From Argyresthia goedartella (lineage: Eukaryota; Arthropoda; Insecta; Lepidoptera; Argyresthiidae): a DNA stretch of 64,000 nucleotides. A model generated the notes under the pieces. That model did no database searches and had not been told where the DNA came from. It saw only the letters and a program-made list of their open reading frames with translations. Positions 31,298 through 41,142 of this stretch are shown piece after piece; position 1 is the stretch's first letter; the number at the start of each line of letters is the position of its first letter. A program made the position numbers and the translations under genes. Location: contig OX463824.1 in NCBI GenBank assembly GCA_949825045.1, positions 24,908,501 through 24,972,500 of the forward strand. Direction: 5' to 3'.

Positions 31298-34200
31298 TTA
31301 TTGTGCTAACTTTATTTCATTAATGTGATATTTCACATGTTTCCTATTTATGCTGACTGTAACATTATTCTTGTCATTTACTTTAACTATCTTATAAGGT
31401 CCTTTCCAGATTGAGGACAGGGCCTTGCGCAGCCTATGATGTTGTTTAATGTAAACCATATCTCCTGATTTATACGTTTTTGTTCTGGATGAAACATCAT
31501 AGTATCTTTTTGATTGTTCTTTACTTTTAGTAATATTTTCTAAAGCTTTTTCACGGGAGTACTTCATTCTGTACTGTAAAGCGCGTATATATTCGGCATA
31601 TGTTGTGCTATCACTTGAATCGTATAAACTACTGGGAATGGAAGGTTTATGGCCATACAATAGTTCAAACGGAGTGAATTCTGTTGTACAATGCGGAGTT
31701 GTATTATAAGCTAGTATTGCAGTTGCTAGATAGCAATGCCAATCGTCGTGATTTTCATTCACGAAAGACTTTAGGTACTCCTTAAGAGTCGCGTGACTAC
31801 GCTCTAGAGCGCCATTTGTTTGAGGGTGATAAGGTGTAGAGAATAAGTTTTTGATCTTAAGAATTTCAGTCAATTGTTTAAATAATTCAGATGTGAAGCA
31901 TGTGCCTTGGTCTGTGAGGATCATTTTTGGAAATGAAAATAGTGAGAAGAAATGTATGAGGTTACGTGCAATCTCATCAGTAGTAGAGGTTATCATAGGA
32001 TAGGCACAAGAAAATTTCGTTAAGTCATCCTGAAGAGTTAAAATGTACCTGAATTTTTGAAGGCCAGCTTCAGGCAAAATTCCAACAATATCTAGAGCTA
32101 ATCTCTCGAATGGCTTAGTGCTCGAGGATGTTATCACCATGGGTGCTTTGTTGGAAGCTCGTAGTGGCTTATTTACTTGACATAATCTGCAATCTTTTAC
32201 GAAACGTTCAATATCTGCCCTCATGCTTTTCCAATAAAACGAAGCTTTGATTCTGTTGAGCATGCGTTTTACTCCTGGGTGACCAGCTATGGTCGTGCCG
32301 TGATTTTCTTTCAGGATATTTGGAACCTCGGCCGGAGTAGGATAACGAATTTGGTTTTTATAGATATGTACTTTTATGTTTGTGCCATGAAATATGTATG
32401 ATATCATATTATATATTTTTACATAAGCTAGCTTGGTGAAAGGTTCTGTAAAATCTGAAATAGCTAGCTCCTTATCATAATCATCTTCGGAAATGATCAA
32501 GTCTCTCAATTTGAGTAATAAATTATAAATAGTTCTGTAACTCGTTTCATCATAATGATGGATTTTAGTGTATAAGAAATAGAGCTTCTTATTAGTCGCC
32601 TCAACTGACTGCACGGTTTCAAGTTCCCGTTCGGCTGATAAGAGCTCGGCAGAATTGTTTACTACGGATAACAGTTGTTCGCTGTGCGGCATAGAGCTAT
32701 CAAAATCTAGAGAAACTGGACAAGCTATCGATTTAAGTTTCGTGGAAGTTAAACTTTGGTTATATTCCTGAATTTGCGTATCATTAGAGATTGATTTCGT
32801 GAATTGTTTCTTGAAAAATTGTTCATAAGTTGTCTTATTTATTCCTGAAAGAGTGATGGCATTTACTGGGTTACGAGATAGAGCATCAGCATTTGAGTTT
32901 ATACGGCCCGGTTTATAAACTATCTCGTAGTCATACTCCTCTAGTTTCAATCGCCATCGCAATAAACGTCCTCCTGGATCTTTTGCATTGAAAAGCCATG
33001 TAAGGGGACGGTGGTCAGTGACAATCCGAAATTTATACCCATAAATATATGGTCTGAAAGTGTTGACGCCGAAAAGAATAGCGAGAAGCTCCTTTTCAGT
33101 CGTGGAGTAGTTTCCTTCGCATTTATTTAATGTACGAGACGCATATGCTATTGGCTTATCCTTTCCAATTTCGCCTTGCGACAGTACTGCGCCAATGGCG
33201 TAGTTAGAAGCGTCTGTAGTTATGATGAATGTTTGACTGAAATCTGGGTACTGTAATAATGGTGCTGAGACTAACTTTTCTTTCAGAATGCTGAATGCTT
33301 GTTCTTGTTCATGAGACCAGTGAAACACTGTGTCTTTTTTCAATAATGAGGTTAAAGGTTTAGTTAAGTGAGAGAAATTCTCTATGAAACGTCTATAATA
33401 GCCGGTTAGTCCTAGAAAAGATTTTATGTCTTTCGGGTTCTTGGGTGTAGGGAATTCGGAAATAGCCTTTACCTTGTCTGGGTTAGGCAAAACACCCTTG
33501 TCGGTTATGACATGCCCGAGATAAGCGACTTCGCGTCGCAAGAATTCACATTTGTCAGGCTGCAACTTCAAGTTGGCCTCTCTGAATCTTGAAAATATGA
33601 GTTCTAGTTTTTGCATGTGAGATTGAAGGTCATGTGAATAACAGATGCAGTCATCCAAATATATATAACAATGAAGACCTTGGAGCCCAGAAAGGACTAA
33701 ATTCATGAGTCTCTGGAATGTGGATGGAGCATTTTTTAAACCAAAGGGCATTCTGGTAAATTCAAAATGTCCTGAGATACCATTAGTCGTAACACTGAAG
33801 CCAGTTTTTTCAGAATCTTTGGGATCTAGCAACAGCTGATGAAATCCTGAAGCCAGGTCAAGAGTACTGAAGTACTTTGAGTGACCTAACTGGTCTAGGA
33901 TATCTGTTATGAGAGGAAGAGGGTAAACCTCTGAAACTGAGACGTCATTAAGGCGTCTATAGTCAATTACGATTCGCCATTTTTGCTTGCCAGAGGCATC
34001 GAGTTTCTTAGGAACAACCCACACTGGTGCATTCCAGGGGGAGGTTGAAGGGCGAATTATATTTTGGTCAAGCATTTTTTTTATTTGACTTTCTACCTCT
34101 TCTTTATGAATTTCTGGGAACCGGTATGACTTAACATGGATAGGAGGTGCATCCCCGGTATTAATAGAATGTTGAATTTTATCTGTATGAGTTAGGAATT

Positions 34201-35577
34201 CACCATTAAGGTGAAATATATCAGTATATTTAGAAAGGCAGGTCATCAACGCCTTCTTTTCTTCTGCGTTTAAGTGAGAGCATCGTATCTGCTCGAGAAC
34301 CTGTCTAGAACGATCAGTGTTTGAAGAACTCAGCTGATGAATGAGCTCATGCTGAGCATCATCTGAGTCTGATGACGGAAACTCAAGGGTTGTTAATTGA
34401 ACCTTGAAGTTATCTATTGAAATCTCGGATTCAGTAGTGTTTAATACTGATACGTTTACCCTATTGTTGGATTTGACATTGACTATGCAGTTTGCTAAGA
34501 ACACGCCTTCACAAATTTGTTGATCTAATATTAAGGCTTCTTTTTGGCCTGAAAAATCTGATAGATTGGCAATTGGGCATTCAATCACCATCTCTGACCG
34601 TGGAGGTATAACATATGATGGCTTACTAAAGCATATAGGTATCGAGTGTCCTTGCATGTTTAATGAATTTGTGGAATACTGCACGTCGATTTTGAAATGT
34701 CGAATAAAATCACTACCTATGATTCCGTCAAAATATAGATTGATCTTGTCGTCAATCGCGTGGAACAAAAAGTCAAACATTATTTTGCTTTTATCGGAAA
34801 TTACGTGTTCAAAATTGAGCTGGATGGACCCAAGAGATTCACATGTGGAATCGTTGTCACTTAAACCTTTTAGAGTGACTGTTAACGGTCCGAGCACTGG
34901 TTTGATCAAACTTGACTGTTTTACAATAGAAATTGAGGACCCAGTGTCTATAAGAAAGCATAGAGGCTTTTCATTTAAATGTGTCTTTAAATAAACGTGT
35001 GGTAAAGATATTTTGTTGTTCACGTTATTAATTTTATAACTCTTTTCACGTATAAAATCCCTAGAAGAAAAACTCGGTTTGTCGCGAGTAGAGGGAATAG
35101 TTTTAGAATCTCCAAGTTCATTTGAATGACCAAAAATAATTTCAGGATTAACTTGTGTTAGGACAGATTTAAGAACACAAGATTTGAGTCTTTTGTCTTG
35201 AATTTTTGACTGAGGTAGAGGCGCATCAAAACCCTGATTTTTACAGGTGCTGCCTGGTAGCTTAGTTGAAAACTCAGTGAAATAAGGTTCTGACTGAGGG
35301 GAAGGTGCAGAAGAATCCTGTGCCACGGCTTGTGTGCTACAGGTGCGACCTTGCAACTTTGCTGAGAACTCAGTAGACAAAGACTGGTCAATTTGTCGAG
35401 ATTCATTTTCCATCATCTGTGCTGGGGGTAATTTAAGAGCATAGGGTTGATTTTTAATCTTCCGTGCTGGGGGTAATTTAAGAGCACGGGGTTTACCTAT
35501 AGAAGGCTTATCATTCGTGTCGTTTACACTATTACATTGTTCCGGCAGACACGAGACCGAAACAGTGTTTAGTTTAA
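31298..35577 (-). CDS. pol: Element G Pol (protease, RT, RNase H, integrase)
   Basis: The frame is -1 relative to gag and is open from the heptamer at 35578-35572 to TAA at 31300-31298. An internal ATG at 35416 is probably not the start. Counting from that ATG: a duplicated TEFSAKLQGRTC-like linker, protease (FLIDTGSSISIV, about residue 157), RT (VSEVYPLPLITDILDQLG, then YIYLDD near 587), RNase H (TDASNYAIGAVLSQG near 737) and an integrase zinc finger (HPGVKRMLNRI...CRLCQ, about 1040-1080). The D, D and E of the integrase core are in LALDIVG, LTDQGTCF and GALERSH (about 1107, 1167 and 1202). Length and order are those of gypsy and errantivirus Pol. All catalytic residues I checked are present. 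Confidence 0.92.
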
Positions 35578-35578
35578 A
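35537..35578 (-). promoter_or_regulatory. -1 ribosomal frameshift signal at the gag/pol junction of element G
   Basis: In the gag frame the last codons are GAT TTA AAC TAA, so the canonical slippery heptamer T_TTA_AAC (35578-35572) lies directly before the stop. A -1 slip enters the open pol frame. Eight nucleotides downstream TGTTTCGG (35564-35557) can pair with CCGGAACA (35545-35538) around an 11-nt loop. An outer ACAC/GTGT pairing is also possible. Confidence 0.75.
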
Positions 35579-36630
35579 TCAACTTGGTCATCAGAAGAAA
35601 CGCTAACAACATGAACATTAGAGCGACTATTGTTTGCCGCGTTGTTGTGAAATGCACCTGCGCTTGGCGATGCAGCGTCGTGGGAGTCGGCGGCGTTTTG
35701 ATTATTTTTATACTTAAGTTTGCGACACTCGCCGATCAAGTGACCGTGTTTCTTGCAATATACGCAAGTTTTGTTCGAGGAAAACCTTGAATTCTGGTTG
35801 TTTCTTTGAGCAACATGAGGATTCGAATTTACGTGATGGAAATTAGGACTTGAAGTTTTCGCTTTATTTTTGTAACAATCAGAGGCCAAATGTCCAGACT
35901 TCTGGCAAATAGAGCACTGCTTATTTTGGCGTTGTGCTAGTTTAGAAAGTTTATAAAGCTTTTCTTCCTCAATAGCATGAGTTATAGCATCTGATAGGGT
36001 CTTTGGATTCCTACAGCGCACTATGTGAGAGTAGTTGGAATTCATTCCCAACAGAAATGTGTTAAGGGCAAGATCCTCCATAGCGGCTAATCTGCCGATT
36101 AATTCTTTGTCATCGTCGCAACTATAATGTATATCAGACTGTAAACGTGTGAGACATGATTCAACACGTAATGAATATTGTGTCACATCTTCTGTGGGCA
36201 ATTGCTTGCAATTTTGTAAGTCGACGAGCAAATGAGTTGAATGTTTTTTCTCTCCAAACGTGGCCTTAAGGAATTGTTTGATTTCAGGCCAAGTACTGAA
36301 TTTCTTGAGGCAGCAGGCTAACTGCGCCTTGCCCTCAAGTTGTGACACGATATACTTGCATAAAACATCCTGTTGATCTGTACTAGCTAATGAGAATGCG
36401 TTTTCGCAATTAGTCAAGAATGCTGGCAACAACTCGCGGTCCCCATTATAGGGTTTTATGAATTTGGTCAGGAACGAAAGAGTAATTGATGAAGTCATTT
36501 TGGGTTTTTCTTTTTTTCTAATTGTTACTTTGGGGCTTTGGTTTTGGCTTTCAGAAGAGGAACTTTCTGAATCAGATGTAGTTAATTTATCGGCTTCTTC
36601 TTCTAATTTTACTTCTTTTCCAGTCGACAT
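35569..36630 (-). CDS. gag: Element G Gag
   Basis: The product is 353 residues. A short acidic Ser-rich N-terminus (TTSDSESSSSESQNQS) is followed by the capsid region (LTKFIKPYNGDRELLPAFLT, then KQLPTEDVTQYSLRVESCLT) and two CCHC zinc knuckles near the C-terminus (CSICQKSGHLASDC and CVYCKKHGHLIGEC). The knuckles package genomic RNA. The stop at 35571-35569 is preceded by the slippery site that leads into pol. The ATG at 36630 is the first in frame after the leader. Confidence 0.9.
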   Translation of the reverse strand: MSTGKEVKLEEEADKLTTSDSESSSSESQNQSPKVTIRKKEKPKMTSSITLSFLTKFIKPYNGDRELLPAFLTNCENAFSLASTDQQDVLCKYIVSQLEGKAQLACCLKKFSTWPEIKQFLKATFGEKKHSTHLLVDLQNCKQLPTEDVTQYSLRVESCLTRLQSDIHYSCDDDKELIGRLAAMEDLALNTFLLGMNSNYSHIVRCRNPKTLSDAITHAIEEEKLYKLSKLAQRQNKQCSICQKSGHLASDCYKNKAKTSSPNFHHVNSNPHVAQRNNQNSRFSSNKTCVYCKKHGHLIGECRKLKYKNNQNAADSHDAASPSAGAFHNNAANNSRSNVHVVSVSSDDQVDLN

Positions 36631-37385
36631 TAAGTTACAGCTTTTGTAATGTAGTACAGATCATCAGTAAACACAATCAATAAAAATGTAAAATACAGTA
36701 GAAAGTGTGATTGCACTTTAAAAATAGTTATAGAAAGTTTGTAAAAATAAATCTTGATGTATATAGTTGTAAAACTTGTAAAAATCACTTGCACATTCAC
36801 TTCAATTAGAAAGTTAGGAATAGATAAAATAACTCACAGAATGATGACGGCACTCACGAACATTTTGAAGAACGGCTTTTTCCAAAAACCGCGTAGAAAC
36901 GGCGCACGGCAACTGCAGTGCGACGCAGTAATGACGTCAACAGACGTCGAAGGCCCGGCGACCCAGGGAGTCGTATTACGGAGTACCTCGAAGTCACGTT
37001 GCGTTGTTCGTGATCCCGTTGACTTCCACGTGGAAAGTCAATATGAGCTGATGATGATGATGATTGGTTCACCCGTCCGTTTATGAAGACGGTGGTGGTG
37101 CAGACAATTGTGGTGCGGGCTCACACTCGAAAGCGGAGACTTAACGTCGACCACAGCAGCGGGAAGCGTCCAGGATGAGATGCGGGCTCGCGCCTGGCAG
37201 CGGAGACTTATCGTCGACCTCGAGAGCAGCAGCGCGGGCTTAGGCTTGTATGCCCAAGTCTTAACGTCGACCACTGTCTATTAAAGGACCTTACTCCACA
37301 GAGCCACTAAATGGTTGTCAGGCGGGAAGTTATTTCGCGACGCGCCTAACACCTATGAATCTCAGTACTCACGAGTTTTCCTGAG
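36631..37385 (-). promoter_or_regulatory. Element G leader with internal repeats
   Basis: The untranslated leader separates the primer-binding site from gag. At about 37100-37275 it contains three imperfect copies of a module with GCGGGCT, a CGGAGACTTA-like core and CGTCGACC, spaced about 60 bp. In gypsy-family elements the leader holds enhancers and insulator-type sites, so these repeats are candidates for regulatory protein binding. The env splice donor should also lie in this region or in early gag. Confidence 0.6.
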
Positions 37386-37403
37386 ATCCCACTTCTGACA
37401 CCA
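37386..37403 (-). promoter_or_regulatory. Primer-binding site of element G
   Basis: TGGTGTCAGAAGTGGGAT on the minus strand lies four bases inside the 5' LTR. It is complementary to the 3' end expected for an insect tRNA-Leu. The tRNA identity is from memory of acceptor sequences and should be treated as probable. Confidence 0.75.
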
Positions 37404-37407
37404 AATT

Positions 37408-37642
37408 TGTAAGGATGGCGCTCCGTGGGTCCTTTTTAAAAAAACACTTTTATTACTGCTGCTGAATAAATTTATTTCACTGTACTACACACCGAATTTT
37501 AGACAAAAATAACGAGAGTTTACAATGTATGTATCGGACAAAGGTTGTGGGGTGACTGCTGCCAGTCTCTATCGAAAACAGTTTTATATAAAATGAATTA
37601 GCTTAAGTCAGCGTTTACTGCAAACTACATTCGGTTATAACA
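37408..37642 (-). repeat. 5' LTR of element G
   Basis: This is the upstream LTR relative to the minus-strand genes and drives transcription toward lower coordinates. It is identical by eye to the other LTR. GGGC (37643-37646) follows as TSD. Confidence 0.93.
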
Positions 37643-39520
37643 GGGCGTAGCAGGCGGGAGACAGGCAAGAGCCCTGGGGGACGCCGGCTGCGACGGGATG
37701 TTCCTCGGAGACGGCGTCTTCCACCATCACTCGGAAGCGGCGATTCTTCAGGAAAGAGGCGATTGTCTTGACCGTTCTTCTTGGGGCAGGGGACGTCGAC
37801 AGCTTGTACAGCAACCCCTCGTGCCATACTGTGTCGAACGCCTTCTCCATATCCAGAAGTACTGCGACAGTGTATTCTTTTTTGTTCAAACAGACTGTCA
37901 TGTCATTCAGTACTCTGGTGAGCTGAAGCGTCGTAGAATGCTCGGGCCTGAAGCCGAACTGTTCCGGGCGCGGCTGGATGTGGGGCAGTAACTTCGCTAA
38001 CAGGAGCTTCTCAAACACCTTTGAGATGGTGCTCAGTAGGGTGATCGGCCGATAGCTCTCAGGCAGCTTGGTGTCTTTGCCCGGCTTGGGCAGCATGATA
38101 ACCAAGCCCTCCTTCCATTGGGTTGGAAAGTGACCCGTGCGCAAGATACCGTTAAACAGGCGCGTAACGGCCGCCACAGTGCGTGGCGGCAAATGTAACA
38201 GCGCCGTGTTGGGTATTCGGTCTGCGCCCGGGGCTTTCCTGGGCTTGCACGCCGGCCGGAATGCACGCACAATCTGGCCGGGCGTGACGACGATGGGGTC
38301 CTCTTCGGGAGCTATCGGCGTGGAGAAGTACTCTCGCAGGTGTCTCTCGACTGTTGCGACGTGCTCCACATCGTCCGTTGGGTTCGACTTGAATCTTGGT
38401 AGGCCGTCGCTGCCCAGGATTGGTCGAACAGGAGCAGGAGTGGTCGACAAAGCCCGGCACAGGCGATGCACGGAGGGGACGTGGTCGCCTATGGACTCGA
38501 CGTGGCGTTCCCAAGATTCTTCAGCGTGGAGATCAAGTTGGCGCTTCAGCTCTGCCGTCATGGCGTTGAGCCTGGTCTTCATCGTGGGGCAGGGGGTTTG
38601 CTGCCACTGCTTCCGGAGAGCGCGCTTATCGCAGATGAGTGCGCTTAGCTCAGCAGGAAGAGGATTGGGCTTCCCCCCGCGAGCTACGGTGTGCGATGAT
38701 AGGTCGAGCGCGTCTCGGATCTGGGTGGTTAGCAGCGATGCCAGGCGGTCAACGTCTTCCGGCTGGTTGACGGGGCAACTGGTGGAGGGTTGGTCGAGGG
38801 CGGCGGTGAAGGCGCCCCACTGGTAGCGGCTACGTGATGCTGGCGGAGATACCCGGGTGGGCAGATCCACCAGGACGCGAAGAACAGGCCTGTGGTCCGA
38901 AGGGAGGACAGGGAGAACCTCCTGGCTCGGCGGTGTCCGGAGACCTCTGACGACCACGACGTCGATGATGTCCCATCCGGCCCGCGTGTCGAAGTGGGTG
39001 GGCTCGTCGGGACCGATGACGTCGTAGTTGTGGCTCACGGAGTCGGCATGGATGGTCCAGCTGGGCACACCCTGGTGGAGTTCCAGGCGGTGTGCTTGGC
39101 GTTGAGGTCGCCGGCGACAAGTGTCGGGTGCGGCGACTGTAGCAGCCCCCGTAGCTCGGCGGTGCGGATTGGTGTACTGGGGGGCTTGTAGGCGGCGTAG
39201 AGTCGCAGCACCTCGCCGGCGACCTGGAGGTCGACGCCCAAAGCATATAGGGATGAATACTCCTGGGCGTCGACGAGCTGGTGGACGACCTTCCTGCCGA
39301 CGATGACTGCCAAGCCTCGAAAGGTCTGGCCGCTGGAGGTCTTCTCGTCCTTGCGGTAGACGAAGTAGCCGGGCAGCGACAGCTTGTCGCTTCCGGCTAG
39401 GTGTGTCTCGCTGATGAGCATCACGTCGACGCGGTAGTCCCTCAGGAACACATGGAGCAGCCGCTTCTTCCCTGTCAGCGACTGCGCGTTCCAGTGGACG
39501 ACCCTGAGCGGCTCATGCAT
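37643..39520 (-). pseudogene. F1 ORF2, 5' part: endonuclease and first half of reverse transcriptase
   Basis: It starts at the ATG at 39520 (MHEPLRVVHWNAQSL). It carries the AP endonuclease (LISETHLAGSDKLSLPGYFV, AGDLNAKHTAW, SDHRPVL) and RT (PRKAPGADRIPN, ESYRPITLLSTISKVFEKLL, QFGFRPEHSTTLQL, LLDMEKAFDTVWHEGLL, GVPQGSCLSP). A 4-bp deletion near 39055 shifts the frame before HADSVSHNYDVIG. About 26 codons are missing in frame near 38390 compared with the other copies. The catalytic FADD region would follow at the G insertion point and is lost from F1. Confidence 0.85.
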
Positions 39521-40720
39521 TGCGGAGCAGAGCGGTGAGTCTGCCCAGGGCAGTGGGGTCGCTGAGGAGGGCGAGCAGGGCTGTGAGGTGCCCCAAGTCC
39601 TGCTGCCCTATCGCCGCAGCCGGAGTGGCGGCGCCAGCGGCGGCCGCAGTCTCGCTGGCGGCGAGAGTAGCCGCCGCGGCGCCGGCGGCAGGTGGAGCCG
39701 TCGCCTTCTTCTTCTTCTTCCCCCCCCCCCCCGCTTCGTCTTCTGCCTGGGGGCTCCGTCGTTCGCCTGCGCCATAAGCGAGGCGGGCGCCGTTGGTTCC
39801 TGCAGATCGGGACGAGGCAGAGGGGGAGGCTGCACCTTATTGGGCCCGGGCGCGTTGGTGAGCGCCACAGTGCCAGCCTTCTTGTTCCGCGCCTCTTGGC
39901 GGAACACGGGGCACGTCGCATTATTTGCCGTGTGCGGGCCACCGCAGTTGGCGCACTTCGGCGGCTGGTCTTTCGGGCGGGGGCATTCCCGCGCCGAGTG
40001 GGGACCGCCGCAACGTACGCACGCTAGGGGGCGGTGGCACATAAGCGACGAGTGCCGGAATTGCTGGCACCTGTGGCACTGGGCCGGGCCCTGCTTCGAG
40101 CGCCAGGCCTCGATCTTCACCCCCGGCATGTACAAGAGCTCCGTGATCTCGTACACAGCGCCGGGGGCACGGTCTGGATTCTTCTTCAGGCTGGCGAAGA
40201 AGATGCAGCCGGGTATTCCTTTGCGCGCCCGGATCTGCTTATAGTACTCGGCCTCCACACCGAGTTCTGCAAGCGCCGCGACTATCTCCTCCGGCGCGGT
40301 GTTAGAAGGCAGCCCGCGGATCGCCACCTTCTGGGTCTCGTCGGCCGGCAACGAGTATGAGAACCACCTTGCCGGCTTGCCCGGTAGGGCGGCGCGGCTT
40401 GAGGCGACGTAGGCTTCCATGGCACGGAGTAGGCCCGCCGAAAACAGGTTGGCTTTAGCGGCCCGAATTAAATATAATTCGTCCAGCTCAAGCTCTGCCC
40501 TCGGAGACCCAGGACGCCGCACCACGGGCGACCCGTACTCCGTCGATGTGGAGATAGGGAGCAGGCGGTCCAACGAAGTTGAACGTTGCGCGCGATGCCG
40601 GCGCGGGGTTTCACCCAGCGGTGGGCTCGCGGTCACGACTGCACTTGCACTATCACTGGTATCATTGCCACTGTCATTAGTAGCACTGTAGCCCTTAAAA
40701 GGGCTTTTGGGCTCGTCCAT
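39513..40720 (-). pseudogene. F1 ORF1: Jockey Gag with internal deletion and frameshift
   Basis: It starts at the ATG at 40720 (MDEPKSPFKGYSATNDSGND). Compared with F3 and F4, the long Ala/Pro-rich middle is deleted. AALPGKPA joins directly to RWFSYSLPADETQ, removing roughly 250 residues in frame. The RNA-binding part remains: IRGLPSNTAPEEIVAALAEL and three zinc knuckles (CHRCQQFRHSSLMC, CVRCGGPHSAREC, CANCGGPHTANNATC). An expanded C run at 39721-39732 shifts the last part of the frame so that the C-terminus is wrong. The ORF1 ATG lies in a hairpin stem (40711-40741). Confidence 0.85.
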
Positions 40721-40741
40721 AGCGGCGTGCTATGGACGAGC
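40711..40741 (-). promoter_or_regulatory. Start-codon hairpin of F1 ORF1
   Basis: On the minus strand GCTCGTCCATAG (40741-40730) pairs with CTATGGACGAGC (40722-40711) across a 7-nt loop. The second arm contains the ORF1 ATG (40720-40718). The same hairpin is found in F2 and F3 with a compensated base pair. Confidence 0.8.
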
Positions 40742-41142
40742 TGGCGTCACGGAAAGGGTTACACACCAGGCACGACCTTAGGCAGAGCCGGCGTCCGTCC
40801 CGATGTGATAATCCCCTCCGTGAACACTCGCGGCGCGGGTATCACGATCGCGGCGTGCACGGGCGCGTGTTACACACGTCCGCTTCGCACGAAGCGGCGG
40901 GTGAACTGCAGCGGGACGGCGAAGCGGAGATCCGTGTGCGCGACGGTCGAAACTATCTATGATGTTTACAGAATCAAGAATTCATCTCACGCACCCATTC
41001 TGGGGCGTGGGGAGTCAGGGTCAGATCATCGGATCTCTTCCTGAAGAAGCGCCTCTGTCCACTCCTATGGACAGGTCATCGGGGGGCCCTCGCGGGCGGT
41101 GGAGATCTTCTCACGAGGGGTGTTCCGTTGGATGATCGCCGG

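Larger units (their letters stand above)
28897..37642 (-). mobile_element. Element G: Ty3/gypsy-type endogenous retrovirus with gag, pol and env (errantivirus-like)
   Basis: Two 235-bp LTRs (28897-29131, 37408-37642), which I read as identical, begin TG and end CA on both strands. The TSD is GGGC. On the minus strand the order is 5' LTR, tRNA-Leu-like primer-binding site, leader, gag (36630-35569), pol by -1 frameshift (35577-31298), env (31288-29344), polypurine tract and 3' LTR. All three frames are open. Identical LTRs and undamaged genes imply very recent integration. The layout matches insect errantiviruses such as lepidopteran TED. It is inserted in the ORF2 of F1. Confidence 0.93.
28110..40956 (-). 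mobile_element. F1: Jockey-type retrotransposon copy, split by errantivirus-like element G
   Basis: F1 consists of 28110-28896 and 37643-40956. The split is clean. Other copies read GTATCGGGCGTAGCAGG at this point, and here GGGC is duplicated at 28893-28896 and 37643-37646 around G. The 3' end is shorter than in F2-F4, because the conserved (GAA)n-preceding segment is missing at about 28122. The 5' UTR is intact, and its end at about 40956 directly abuts the 3' tail of the next copy. Confidence 0.87.

Noticed and set aside
31298..35416. Pol initiating at the double ATG near 35416
   Set aside because: The frame is open upstream to the slippery heptamer, which fits -1 frameshifting better than independent initiation.
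38137..38826. Long plus-strand frames across the Jockey array (also at 42281-43087, 47844-48581, 49279-50160 and 62255-63133)
   Set aside because: They mirror the GC-rich minus-strand ORF1 and ORF2, show no domains and recur in every copy with the same codon-complement pattern.
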